Positions 43,030 to 51,826 of a stretch of 64,000 nt of DNA are shown piece by piece. The position numbers and the translations under genes are program-made. Location: contig NZ_CP059154.1 in NCBI RefSeq assembly GCF_013456555.2, positions 2,976,001 to 3,040,000 of the forward strand, read 5' to 3'. The stretch comes from Natrinema zhouii (GTDB taxonomy: Archaea > Halobacteriota > Halobacteria > Halobacteriales > Natrialbaceae). Each line of letters opens with the position of its first letter. Positions within the stretch are counted from its first letter, which is position 1. The notes under the pieces were generated by a model. The model saw only the letters and a list, made by a program, of their open reading frames with translations, was not told the origin of the DNA and made no database searches.

Positions 43030-43563
43030 ATGAGGGAACGCGATGGCGCCGACGCCGTTACACTCCTCCGACGGTACTCGTCGGCCGCGGTCGATAGCGC
43101 AACCGACGTCGCGTCGCGGTTGCCCGGTACCGGAACCGCGCGGCGGCTGGGGCGACTCTGGCAGCGCCACGTCCGGGAGCGTCCCGATCAGTATCGTGCG
43201 TCGATCACCTTTCCGACGGCACCGAATCGCCCGTCGGTCGGCGAGGTCCACGGCTGGATCGAAGCCCTCGAGCACGCGTTCGAGGGCCGACTCGACGTCT
43301 ACGCGCGGCACGGGAGCGTCGCGGTCGAGACGGACCCGGTCTCGGCCGAACTGTTCGACGAGGCCGAGTTCGACGCGATCTGTGAGCGCATCGAGGACGG
43401 CTACAGCGGCTCACACTCGGTCGCCCATCTGAAAAAGTGGCGGCGGAACGACGGACGGCTCGTGCGAGCCCACGTGATCGTGCCGGTCAAGCCGCTGTTT
43501 CCGCGCGACGAGACCGGCGATCAGGCGGGCGCTCGAGCCGCGACCGAAATCGAAGCCGACTGA
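43030..43563 (+). CDS. Conserved hypothetical acidic protein
   Basis: A 177-residue soluble protein. A central ordered part reads RASITFPTAPNRPSVGEVHG and then FEGRLDVYARHGSVAVETDP. The C-terminal half has GSHSVAHLKKWRRNDGRLVRA and ends in an acidic tail. No domain is recognised. It lies between two membrane-protein genes of the opposite strand. Confidence 0.55.
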   Translation: MRERDGADAVTLLRRYSSAAVDSATDVASRLPGTGTARRLGRLWQRHVRERPDQYRASITFPTAPNRPSVGEVHGWIEALEHAFEGRLDVYARHGSVAVETDPVSAELFDEAEFDAICERIEDGYSGSHSVAHLKKWRRNDGRLVRAHVIVPVKPLFPRDETGDQAGARAATEIEAD

Positions 43564-43648
43564 TCGGTGAGTCGCGACCAGCAGTCGGAACGGATACTGC
43601 GCCGTCAGTTTCGACCGCGAGAGCTGCGCTTCGACTCGCTGTGTGCGA

Positions 43649-44461
43649 TCAGTCGTCGTCGCTCGGCCCGGGACCGGGCTCGGATCCGGGCTCGCGGTCG
43701 GTGCTCGGACTGCTTCCGGTGGGCTCACTGCTGCGGGATCGGCTCCCGCCCGTCTCCTCCTCGCTCGGCGTGACGCTACTCGTTCGGTCCATCCAGTGGC
43801 CGATGTTCTCGGCGACGTAGTCCTTGCCGCCCCAGCCGAACGCGATGCCGGCGCCGATGGCGATCGCCGCGCCGAGCCCCCACGCGAGCGCTCGTGCGAA
43901 CACGTAGAGGATGCCGACGTCGATCCCCATCGTATCGAGGCCGATGACGATCGCCGTGAAGTAGAGGAACATCCGCGTTCCGGTCGCGAACCAGCTGGTG
44001 TAGGCGGACTGGGTCGCTGCCTGCGTTCGTTCGATGGCGTCGCCGATGAAGTCCGCGACGACGAACCCGATAGTGATGACGAGCAGTCCCGCGATGAACG
44101 CCGGCAGGTACGAGACCGCCGTCGAGATCCACTCCGACAGCGTCGGAATCGCCAGCGCGTTCGCGGCCGCGAGGAACGCGAGCGCGTAGACGAACCACTT
44201 CGCCAGCGAGCCGAACGCGCTCGAGACGGCCTGTTCGGTACCGCCGAGGATACGTCCCAGCGGCGTCTCGAGGACCATTCGGTCGAGTTCGATGCCGTCG
44301 GCGATTCGTCGCACGACACCGGCGGCCAATCGGCCGATGATCCAGCCGATGAAGAGGATCACCAGCGCGCCGATGATCCGCGGGAGGAACGTGAGTAGCT
44401 GTGCGATCGGGTCTTGCAGCCAGTCGGGAACCTGTGCTTGAGCGGGGTAGAGTGCTACCAT
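43649..44461 (-). CDS. MscS-like transmembrane-helix-repeat protein (CmpX-type)
   Basis: A 270-residue membrane protein with five or six helices. The repeats PRIIGALVILFIGWIIGRLA (about 28-47) and LPAFIAGLLVITIGFVVADF (about 118-137) are the TM_helix (PF05552-like) units seen in conserved mechanosensitive-channel-related proteins such as CmpX. The C-terminus is a long Ser/Pro/Glu-rich disordered tail. It lacks the cytoplasmic MscS beta domain. It could act as an osmotic sensor or channel. Start at ATG 44461. Confidence 0.75.
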   Translation of the reverse strand: MVALYPAQAQVPDWLQDPIAQLLTFLPRIIGALVILFIGWIIGRLAAGVVRRIADGIELDRMVLETPLGRILGGTEQAVSSAFGSLAKWFVYALAFLAAANALAIPTLSEWISTAVSYLPAFIAGLLVITIGFVVADFIGDAIERTQAATQSAYTSWFATGTRMFLYFTAIVIGLDTMGIDVGILYVFARALAWGLGAAIAIGAGIAFGWGGKDYVAENIGHWMDRTSSVTPSEEETGGSRSRSSEPTGSSPSTDREPGSEPGPGPSDDD

Positions 44462-45204
44462 GTGCAGTCGTCGTAGGTGGCGAACGCCTTTCGTAATTGA
44501 GTGCGTATCAATTGATCACGAAACTAACCGATCTGGATCGATATCGTCGCCACGGTTGAAGTGTCCGTTACAGCGAATTGCAGGACGACCGTACCGTGAA
44601 GGGTCGTGATGGGTTCGACCGGGGACGACGACGCTATCGATGACCGATCATCTGACGACCCTCGAGCCGGCCGGCGATAAACGAGCTTTGAGATTGGATG
44701 CGGAAACGAGCGGCGAACAGCCGTCGGACGGTTGACAGCAACCGCGGGCGCTGTCTAACCGAATCTGTCCAATTTCACTCATAGCAGGAAACGGTGCCGT
44801 CGCGAAGGGAGACAGGACTATCGCGGCCAACGCGGTTGCTCCAGGCACGATATGTGGGCGCCGTTTCCACTCACTTCCTCGCTTTTGACAGCTTCGTTTT
44901 TGGGTGCGATAGATGGAGGGGCAATCAGTGTATTCTCCAATATTCGAAAGAACACGCGGAATGGGGAACCGATCCGTGCATCCTGTCGGAACTGGGTGTG
45001 GGCCGAGACGGGGAGTATCCCCTCGAATCGCCGAACTCGGTAACACGCTATTACCAACTTTGATTCGCCGACGGCGATTTCGCCGCAAGCCCCCGTTTTG
45101 GCCGCCGGGTTCGTCGCACGTGATGTACTCGGAGTCCGAACTAAGTGGGTTCGTGAGCAGTGCGTCGACAACACGTTATTGGTGGCCGCACGCGTATTTC
45201 TCCT
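44462..45204. other. Long intergenic stretch without a supported gene
   Basis: About 740 bases with no convincing open frame. Open frames on both strands here have weak or odd composition. It contains short T-rich and AT-rich runs near 44880-44960. It may hold promoters or an RNA gene. Confidence 0.4.
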
Positions 45205-45975
45205 ATGTACCTCGGCGACGAAGCCTGGCCCGACCTCGAGTCGTACTTCGAATCGGAATCGCTCGCGCTGGTCCCGCTGGGGTCGACCGAACAGCACGGG
45301 CCGCACCTGCCGGAAGCGACCGATCACCTGATCGGCGAGGCGTTCGCGCGGGCGGTCGCGGACCGGACGGGCTATCTCTGTACGCCGACCATCAATATCG
45401 GCGTCAGCGGCCACCACCGGCAGTTTCACGGGACGATGTGGGTCGAGCCGCCGGCGTTCCGACAGTACATGGAGTCGCTGACGCGAAACCTCACGTCCCA
45501 CGGAATCGATCGGGTGATCTACGTCAACGCCCATGGCGGAAACGTCCCCCACCTGCGCGAGGTCGGGGCGCGACTCCGGCAGGACGAAGTCGCGTACGCC
45601 ATCGAGTGGATGTGGAACGACTCGATCCCCGAGCTGGTCGACGACCTGTTCGAGCAGAACGGCCCCCACGGCGGCCCGAAGGAGACCGCGCTGATCCAGT
45701 ACCTCGAGCCGGCGTTAGTTCACGACGACCGACTCGAGGAGGCCAGAGACACCGGTATCCCAGACGTCGAGGCGGCCGAGACGATCAAACACGGCTCGCG
45801 GACGTTCTACGACGCGGCGGACAACACCGACAACGGCGTGTTGGGCGATCAGACGGACGCGACGGCGGCGAAGGGGGTGCAACTGTTCGAGGCGGCGAGC
45901 GACCAGCTCGTTCAGCTCTGCGAGTGGCTGGCGGCCCAGAAATTCGAGGATTTGATGCCGAGAGAGCACGTTTGA
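45205..45975 (+). CDS. Creatininase-family amidohydrolase (possible ArfB-like FAPy deformylase)
   Basis: A 256-residue protein starting MYLGDEAWPDLESYF. Metal-binding segments of the creatininase family are VPLGSTEQHGPHLPEATDH (Glu, His, Asp ligands), NAHGGN near 111-116, then PHGGPKETALIQYL with the Glu ligand. One family member, ArfB, deformylates the product of GTP cyclohydrolase III, whose gene is also in this window (25858), so that role is possible. Other haloarchaeal members have unknown substrates. The start was chosen where conserved sequence begins. Confidence 0.8.
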   Translation: MYLGDEAWPDLESYFESESLALVPLGSTEQHGPHLPEATDHLIGEAFARAVADRTGYLCTPTINIGVSGHHRQFHGTMWVEPPAFRQYMESLTRNLTSHGIDRVIYVNAHGGNVPHLREVGARLRQDEVAYAIEWMWNDSIPELVDDLFEQNGPHGGPKETALIQYLEPALVHDDRLEEARDTGIPDVEAAETIKHGSRTFYDAADNTDNGVLGDQTDATAAKGVQLFEAASDQLVQLCEWLAAQKFEDLMPREHV

Positions 45976-46092
45976 ACCGGACGGAAACGCGGCTGAACTG
46001 GGACGAACACCGCTGTCCCAGTCGGCTCTCGAGGCGCATCAACGGTCGCTCATGATGATAATCCTTAATAGCTGTAGCGGTCAGTTTATTAT

Positions 46093-46518
46093 ATGGCAGT
46101 TGTCAGCGTCTCGATGCCGGACGAACTCCTGGAACGGCTCGACCAGTTCGCCGCGGAGCACGGGTACACCGGTCGGAGCGAAGTCGTCAGGGAAGCCTCG
46201 CGGAACCTGTTAGGCGAGTTCGAAGATACCCGGCTCGAGGAGCGGGACCTGATGGGAATCGTCACGGTGTTGTTCGACTACGAAACCACGAGCGTCGAGG
46301 AGCGGATGATGCACCTGCGCCACGAACACGAGAGCCTCGTCGCGTCGAACTTCCACAGCCACGTCGGCAACCACTACTGCATGGAACTGTTCGTCCTTGA
46401 GGGCGAACTCGAGGACATTTCCGCGTTCGTCGGGAAGATCCGAGCGACCAAGGACGCACTGACGGTCGACTACTCGGTCATGCCGGTCGACAGTTTCGAT
46501 CCGCTCGCTCAGGGGTAG
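46093..46518 (+). CDS. nikR: NikR-type nickel-responsive regulator
   Basis: A 141-residue protein with an N-terminal ribbon-helix-helix ([20 protein letters not shown], then [13 protein letters not shown]) and a C-terminal ACT-like domain. The nickel ligands fit the NikR pattern, with an upstream histidine in HEHESLV and then [17 protein letters not shown] with His, His and Cys. It would repress nickel uptake genes when Ni is bound. A TTAATA box about 25 bases before the ATG suggests a leaderless mRNA. No nickel transporter lies in the window. Confidence 0.88.
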   Translation: MAVVSVSMPDELLERLDQFAAEHGYTGRSEVVREASRNLLGEFEDTRLEERDLMGIVTVLFDYETTSVEERMMHLRHEHESLVASNFHSHVGNHYCMELFVLEGELEDISAFVGKIRATKDALTVDYSVMPVDSFDPLAQG

Positions 46519-46579
46519 GGTCACTGAACGAACTCCAGCAGACAGTATAGTTTTACTCCCCTCCCCCGAATGGGTTCGT

Positions 46580-46957
46580 ATGTCATACCGGAAGGTCAAC
46601 TACGAGGAGGTCGAGCAGGTCTCGAGCGCGATGCACGTTCTGAGCGATCCGCTCGAGACGGAGCAGGTCGGGGTAACGGTCGCCCGGTGCGATCCGGACT
46701 GGAAGAGCAAGCCCCACGACCACATCGACAACGACCACGAGGAGATTTACGTCCTGATCGAGGGAGCGGCGACGGTCATTGTCGACGACGAACCGGTGGC
46801 CATGGAGACCGGGGACGCGCTGTGGATCCCGCCGGAATCGACGCGCCAGATCCGCAATGGCGACCGCGAGAGCGCGTTCGTCCTCGTGAGTGCGCCGAGT
46901 ATCGCGGACGACGACAGTGATGGCGACGAGTGGCTCCTCTCTGGGTTTGCCGGATAA
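46580..46957 (+). CDS. Cupin-fold protein
   Basis: A 125-residue single cupin. The metal-binding motifs are PHDHIDNDHEEIYVLIEGAA (the first cupin motif, with three histidines and a glutamate) and a second motif near GDALWIPPESTRQIRN. The second motif's last histidine is not obvious, so metal binding may be partial. It follows nikR by about 60 bases in the same direction. The substrate is unknown. Confidence 0.8.
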   Translation: MSYRKVNYEEVEQVSSAMHVLSDPLETEQVGVTVARCDPDWKSKPHDHIDNDHEEIYVLIEGAATVIVDDEPVAMETGDALWIPPESTRQIRNGDRESAFVLVSAPSIADDDSDGDEWLLSGFAG

Positions 46958-47077
46958 GTCTCGGTCAGGATAGGACGACCGTGGCGTCTCGCACCGAAAC
47001 TCGGCGAGATGGTTTAGTGGACGGACGTCATCGTCACCGGTAGGTGACTCTCGATTTACTCGAAACATCACGCAGCC

Positions 47078-47524
47078 GTGTCGTTCGTCGTTGCCGGGGG
47101 CCTGACTGCACTGCTCCCGTCGGTCACGCTCTACGGCTACTCGGTTCCCGCCGTCGCCGTCGTCGGTTACGGCACCGCCGTCGGCGTCTTCATCGATCTC
47201 GATCACTTCCTCATCGCCCGATTCAAGACCGGGAACTGGGACGCCGTTCGGTTCTGTCTGTCCAATCCGGGTGCCGCAGTCGGCGACCAGTCGGAGATCT
47301 TCGAACCCGGTGACGTCGGCGTCCTCTCGCGATTGTTGAGCCACGTGGTGATCGGCGGGATCGTCGTTCCGGTGCTCGCCCTCCTCAGCGTCCCCCTCGC
47401 AATCGTGACCGGCGTGGTTCTCTACGCGCACCTGCTGGCCGATCTCGTCTGGGATATCGCCCTGCTCGAGGACCACGTGGAAACGGCAGGCTCGACGGCC
47501 GATCTCGTCCGAACGCTGCGATGA
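47078..47524 (+). CDS. Membrane protein resembling YdjM-type metal-dependent hydrolases
   Basis: A 148-residue protein from a GTG. It has three or four membrane helices. DLDHFL near 40-45 and the C-terminal HLLADLVWD are histidine/aspartate motifs seen in YdjM/DUF457-type membrane hydrolases. That family also has an HH pair at the N-terminus, and the in-frame codons before this GTG read IYSKHHAA from an ATT at 47054. The real start may therefore be the rare ATT at 47054. An in-frame stop at 47045 limits extension. Confidence 0.55.
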   Translation: MSFVVAGGLTALLPSVTLYGYSVPAVAVVGYGTAVGVFIDLDHFLIARFKTGNWDAVRFCLSNPGAAVGDQSEIFEPGDVGVLSRLLSHVVIGGIVVPVLALLSVPLAIVTGVVLYAHLLADLVWDIALLEDHVETAGSTADLVRTLR

Positions 47525-47620
47525 CGGCGGTCGGAACGCGGGCAGTCGAACCAGCGGCCCGCGGGTGCAGGTTGCGATACTCACCCCCGGATATTTCCAC
47601 CGCGCGACCCTCTTGTGGGT

Positions 47621-48772
47621 ATGGAACTACTCGACGACAGCATCGTTCCGGAGCACGCACGCGACGTCAAGGCCGAAGCCCGCGAGTTCGCGCGCGAACA
47701 CATCGAACCGAACGCGCAGGAGTACTTTCAGGCGGGCGAGTACCCCGAGGAGATCCTCGAGGCCGGCCAAGAGGCGAATCTCGTCGCCCAGGACATTCCC
47801 GAAGAGTGGGGCGGCCGGGGACTGGACCTGGCGCAGTTGCTCGCGATCACGGAGGAGTTCTACCGGGCCGACGCGGGGATCGCGCTGACGCTGCAACTGG
47901 CGAGTTTCGGCTGTGAGATCACCTACGAACACGGCACCGACGAGCAGTGCGAGGAGTATATCCGACCGGTGGCGGAGGGCGAGCAGCGATCCGGACTCGC
48001 TGTCTCGGAACCCGAGACGGGCAGCGACCTCGCGGGGATGCAGACCACGGCTGAGAAGGACGGCGACGAGTACGTCATCAACGGCGAGAAGTACTGGATC
48101 GGCAACGGCGTCGAGGCCGACTGGATAACACTCTACGCGCGGACGGGAGACGACGAGGACAACCGCTACGGCAATCACTCGATGTTCATCGTGCCGACCG
48201 ACGCGGACGGCTACGAGGCCGAACACATCCCCGAAAAGATGGCGATGCGCGCCTCGAAACAGGCCCACATCGAGTTCGACGACTGCCGGATCCCCGCCGA
48301 GAACCTGATCGGCTCGGAGGGAGACGGCTTCCTGCTGCTCGCGGAGTTCTTCAATCACGGTCGCGTCGCCGTCGCGGGACACGGACTCGGCATCGCCGCG
48401 GCCGCCATCGAGGAGGCCTGGTCGTTCACCCACGACCGCGAGGAGTTCGGCCGAACGATCAGCGACTTTCAGGCCGTCCAGCACGGCCTCGCTGATATGT
48501 TACTCGAGTTCGAGAGCGCCCGGACGCTCGTCTGGCGCGCCCAGGAGAAGGTCGCGACCGGAGACAACGCGGGCTACTGGGCCGCGATGGCGAAGACGAA
48601 GGCGACCGAGACGGCCGTCGACGTTTCCGAACAGGGCATGCAGTTCCACGGCGGCCGGTCGATCCTCGACGAGCGCCGGATCGCTCGAGCCTTCCGCGAC
48701 GCGCGAATCCCGGTCATCTACGAGGGGGCGAACGAAATACAGCGCAACCTGATTTACGGGCAAGCTCCCTGA
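47621..48772 (+). CDS. Acyl-CoA dehydrogenase
   Basis: A 383-residue flavoenzyme starting MELLDDSIVPEHARDVKAEA. FAD-binding blocks are LAVSEPETGSDLAGMQTTAE near 124-143 and INGEKYWIGNG. The catalytic-base region near the C-terminus is RIPVIYEGANEIQRNLIYGQ, where the glutamate in YEGANEIQ is the typical base. It catalyses the first step of beta-oxidation. The organism has a second such gene at 53916. The electron acceptor would be ETF. Confidence 0.9.
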   Translation: MELLDDSIVPEHARDVKAEAREFAREHIEPNAQEYFQAGEYPEEILEAGQEANLVAQDIPEEWGGRGLDLAQLLAITEEFYRADAGIALTLQLASFGCEITYEHGTDEQCEEYIRPVAEGEQRSGLAVSEPETGSDLAGMQTTAEKDGDEYVINGEKYWIGNGVEADWITLYARTGDDEDNRYGNHSMFIVPTDADGYEAEHIPEKMAMRASKQAHIEFDDCRIPAENLIGSEGDGFLLLAEFFNHGRVAVAGHGLGIAAAAIEEAWSFTHDREEFGRTISDFQAVQHGLADMLLEFESARTLVWRAQEKVATGDNAGYWAAMAKTKATETAVDVSEQGMQFHGGRSILDERRIARAFRDARIPVIYEGANEIQRNLIYGQAP

Positions 48773-48964
48773 TCGCACGCGGCGGCTCCGTCCGTCGTGG
48801 CGACGAACTGCCTCGTTTACCGGCCAGAACAGCTCGCGCAGATACGTGTTTTACGATACCACGAGTCATACGTTGGCCGAAAGAACAATCGTAATCGGTA
48901 TCATGAGTCGGAGCAGACTAACTACCGTGGTACTGGAACCCTCACTATCCCCTCTTCAGCTCTC

Positions 48965-50926
48965 ATGAGTCGGCCACGTGTCCTCTGTGTGAGCGGCGAT
49001 CGGTCGACGCGAGCGTCGATTACGTTATCGCTCACGGACACGCAGGTCGACATCGTCATCGCCCAGCAGGCCACTGCTGCCATCCACCGCCTCGAGCGAG
49101 AGGCGATCGACGCGGTCGTCATCGACGCGAGCACGGTTGCGGACGTGCCAACGCTCGTCCGGACCGTCGAGTCCGAGGCGCCGGGGACGCCGACGTTCGT
49201 CTCGTGGGGAACGGGGGACGACGGGAGCGTGCTGAGCGAAGTGGCCGTCCGGGCCGACGAGACTGCCACTGGAGCGCAGCTGGCCGACGCCATTATCGAC
49301 AGCCTCCAAGACGAGACGAGCACCGGGCTTCCGAGTACAGTCGATTCGAACGCGGATGATTCCGCTCTCGAGACGGGGACGGCAGTCCGAGACTTGCCCG
49401 CGGCGCTCGCCGACCTGGTCAGTACCGTTCGTTGCCGGCTGGTCGACGCCACCTCGCCGCTGGCCGTCGAACGCGTGCTTCGCGAGGAGTTGACGAGCGG
49501 CGATCAGTTCACGTTCGCCTGGGTCGGCGAGTACGACCCGGGTGAACGCGAGATCGTCCCGTGGCTGTCGGATCCCGGAGCGATGGCGTGGTCGCTGCAA
49601 CGAACCTTCGGCATCGGCGACGGCGAGTATCCGCTGCTCGAGCGAGTGATTCGAACGAAAGCGATCCAGTGTCGGCGGTACGACGAAGACGAGAGCGATA
49701 CCGTGCCGTTCGGGGACCACGCGTTCGAGCGGGGCGCTCGATCGGTCGCCATCGCACCGCTCGGAGCGGGCGATGAGCTGTACGGGGTAGTCGTCATCTA
49801 CGCGACTGATCCGATTTCGACGCGCGAACTGGACGCGATCCAAGCGACCGCCGCGACCGCGTCCCACGTCCTCGAGACGATCGCCGTTCGCGGCCGCCTC
49901 GACCAGCGAGAACGCGCCCTCCACCGATACGAACGACTCGTCGAAACCGCGGGTGACGGAATGTACGTCCTCGACGACGCAGGGCACTTCACGACCGTCA
50001 ACGATGCCCTCGTCGAGATTACCGGCTACAGTCGCGAGGGACTACTCGGCGAACACGCGTCGATCCTGTTCCACCCCGATGACGTCTCCGCGTCGTCGGC
50101 CCTGATTCGGTCGCTGCTCAAGAGCGAGAAACACACCGAAACCATCGAGTTGCCACTCGAGACGAAAGCCGGCGAGACGATCCCCTGCGAGGCCCAGATC
50201 GCGGTCCTCCTTTCCGACGGGACGTTTCTCGGCTCGGTGGGCGTTCTCCGCGACATCACCGAACGGAAGCGGAGCGAACGGAAGCTCCGCGAACGCAACG
50301 AGCGACTGGATACGTTCGCCCGGATCGTGAGCCACGACCTCCGAAATCCGCTGGGCGTCGCACAGGGGTATCTCGAACTCTTCGAGGAGTCCCGCGATCC
50401 CGAACACGCCGACAAGACCCGCGAGGGACTCGACCGGATGGAGGCGATCATCGAGGACGTGCTGGCCATCGCCCGCGAGGGCGAATGGGCCGCCGACACC
50501 GTTCACATCGATCTCGAGTCGATCGCTCGCGAGGCGTGGGACCACGTCTCGACTGCGGACGCGACGCTCTCGGTTACGGACACGATGACGCTCGATGCCG
50601 ACCGCTCGCGACTCCTGCGGCTCCTCGAGAACTGTTTCCGGAATAGTCTCGAACACGGCGACACGACCGGAACCGTTCGCGTCGGGACGCTTGAGTCGGC
50701 CGAGCAGGACGGACGGAAGCGGGGATTCTTCATCGAAGACGACGGCGATGGCCTCCCCGCGGAACTGCGCGAGGAACTCTTCGATCCGTCGGTCTCATCG
50801 TCGTCTGAGGGGCTCGGAATCGGCCTCTGGATCGTCAGAGAGGTCGCTACCGGACACGGCTGGTCGGTCGTTGCGACCGAAAGCGAGAGTGGAGGGGCTC
50901 GGTTCGAGTTCGAAACCGGCGTCTAG
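48965..50926 (+). CDS. Sensor histidine kinase with receiver-like, GAF-like and PAS domains
   Basis: A 653-residue protein starting MSRPRVLCVSGDRSTRAS. It has an N-terminal receiver-like domain (about 4-105) in which the acidic pocket is mostly lost (VLCVSGD and VVIDAST), a bacterio-opsin-activator-type GAF region (about 150-310), a PAS domain (about 318-440), then HisKA with His457 in VSHDLRNPLGVAQGYLEL and an HATPase domain ending EGLGIGLWIVREVA. It overlaps the convergent response regulator gene by four bases at the stop codons. An open frame upstream of the ATG is not used. Confidence 0.87.
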   Translation: MSRPRVLCVSGDRSTRASITLSLTDTQVDIVIAQQATAAIHRLEREAIDAVVIDASTVADVPTLVRTVESEAPGTPTFVSWGTGDDGSVLSEVAVRADETATGAQLADAIIDSLQDETSTGLPSTVDSNADDSALETGTAVRDLPAALADLVSTVRCRLVDATSPLAVERVLREELTSGDQFTFAWVGEYDPGEREIVPWLSDPGAMAWSLQRTFGIGDGEYPLLERVIRTKAIQCRRYDEDESDTVPFGDHAFERGARSVAIAPLGAGDELYGVVVIYATDPISTRELDAIQATAATASHVLETIAVRGRLDQRERALHRYERLVETAGDGMYVLDDAGHFTTVNDALVEITGYSREGLLGEHASILFHPDDVSASSALIRSLLKSEKHTETIELPLETKAGETIPCEAQIAVLLSDGTFLGSVGVLRDITERKRSERKLRERNERLDTFARIVSHDLRNPLGVAQGYLELFEESRDPEHADKTREGLDRMEAIIEDVLAIAREGEWAADTVHIDLESIAREAWDHVSTADATLSVTDTMTLDADRSRLLRLLENCFRNSLEHGDTTGTVRVGTLESAEQDGRKRGFFIEDDGDGLPAELREELFDPSVSSSSEGLGIGLWIVREVATGHGWSVVATESESGGARFEFETGV

Positions 50927-51495
50927 TTCCCGGACTGGAGGTCCTGAAACGCGCCGACGAAATCGTCGTGGGAGGACATACCGGAGACCGTCTCGTCGAC
51001 GCGCTGCTCGAGTTCCGCGACGCGGTCACAGAGGTCCGTATACTCCTCGTTGTCCGCGAGTTCGCGGTCGGCCTTCTCGGACTCCAGCAAGGCTTTCTTC
51101 GAGACGAGCGCGTAGTACTCCTGGATGTCCGACTCGTAGTCGGAACGGTCGGCGACGGCGTCGACCATCTCGACGAGTTCGTCCTTCGAGACCGGCTTGA
51201 CGAGGTAGTCGTCGAACCCCATCTCGATGATGTCGAAGTCCGGATCGACCGCCGTCACCATGACGACCCGCGAATCGTGTCCTCGCTCGCGGATCTGCTC
51301 GAGAACTTCGTCGCCGGAGAGTCCCGGCATTCGTCGATCGAGTAACACGACCTCGACGGAGTCGGCCATCTTCTCGAGAGCCTCCTCACCGTCGTAGGCT
51401 GTCTCGACGGCCCAGTCTCCCTGTAGCCAGGCGGCGAACAGGTCCGCGAGCCGAGCCTCGTCGTCGACGACGAGCACCTCGGGCCCGTCACTCAT
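50923..51495 (-). CDS. Response regulator with HalX domain
   Basis: A 190-residue protein with an N-terminal receiver domain: VLVVDDEARLADLF, the phosphorylated Asp53 in VVLLDRRMPGLSGDE, and lysine of VKPVSKDEL near 100. The C-terminus (about 120-185, with ALVSKKALLESEKADRELAD) is the helical HalX domain specific to haloarchaea. Its stop codon overlaps the stop of the kinase gene on the other strand. It could be that kinase's partner, but partner choice cannot be read from sequence. Confidence 0.9.
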   Translation of the reverse strand: MSDGPEVLVVDDEARLADLFAAWLQGDWAVETAYDGEEALEKMADSVEVVLLDRRMPGLSGDEVLEQIRERGHDSRVVMVTAVDPDFDIIEMGFDDYLVKPVSKDELVEMVDAVADRSDYESDIQEYYALVSKKALLESEKADRELADNEEYTDLCDRVAELEQRVDETVSGMSSHDDFVGAFQDLQSGN

Positions 51496-51826
51496 TGGGG
51501 AACCCCTCCATTCTCTTCATCGATTACAGCCACGCGTCACCAATGGTACCTCTGTGTGATAAATCTCGCGACCAGTTGTAAGACGAACTACATTTCTACC
51601 AGTCAAGTAGGGAACCCAGTTTGACCACGACAACTTCGTGAGAAAACCGCTGGCTCGCGTGTCGGCCGGAGATCACGGCCGAGGTTTGGCTCGAGTCCTC
51701 ACTTTCCTTCGAGCTCCGGCTCCGTTCCGAAAGACTCGCCTTGCTTACGGCTCCCACACGGTCGTCGTTCACGTCGCGGCCCTCCCGGTAGCCGGACCTC
51801 GCCCCGCTCGTCTTTCGACGGTTGCC
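51496..51826. other. Intergenic stretch
   Basis: Contains the response-regulator promoter (near 51525-51560) and no other recognisable feature. A plus-strand frame over it continues into antisense of the next gene and is not real. Confidence 0.4.
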
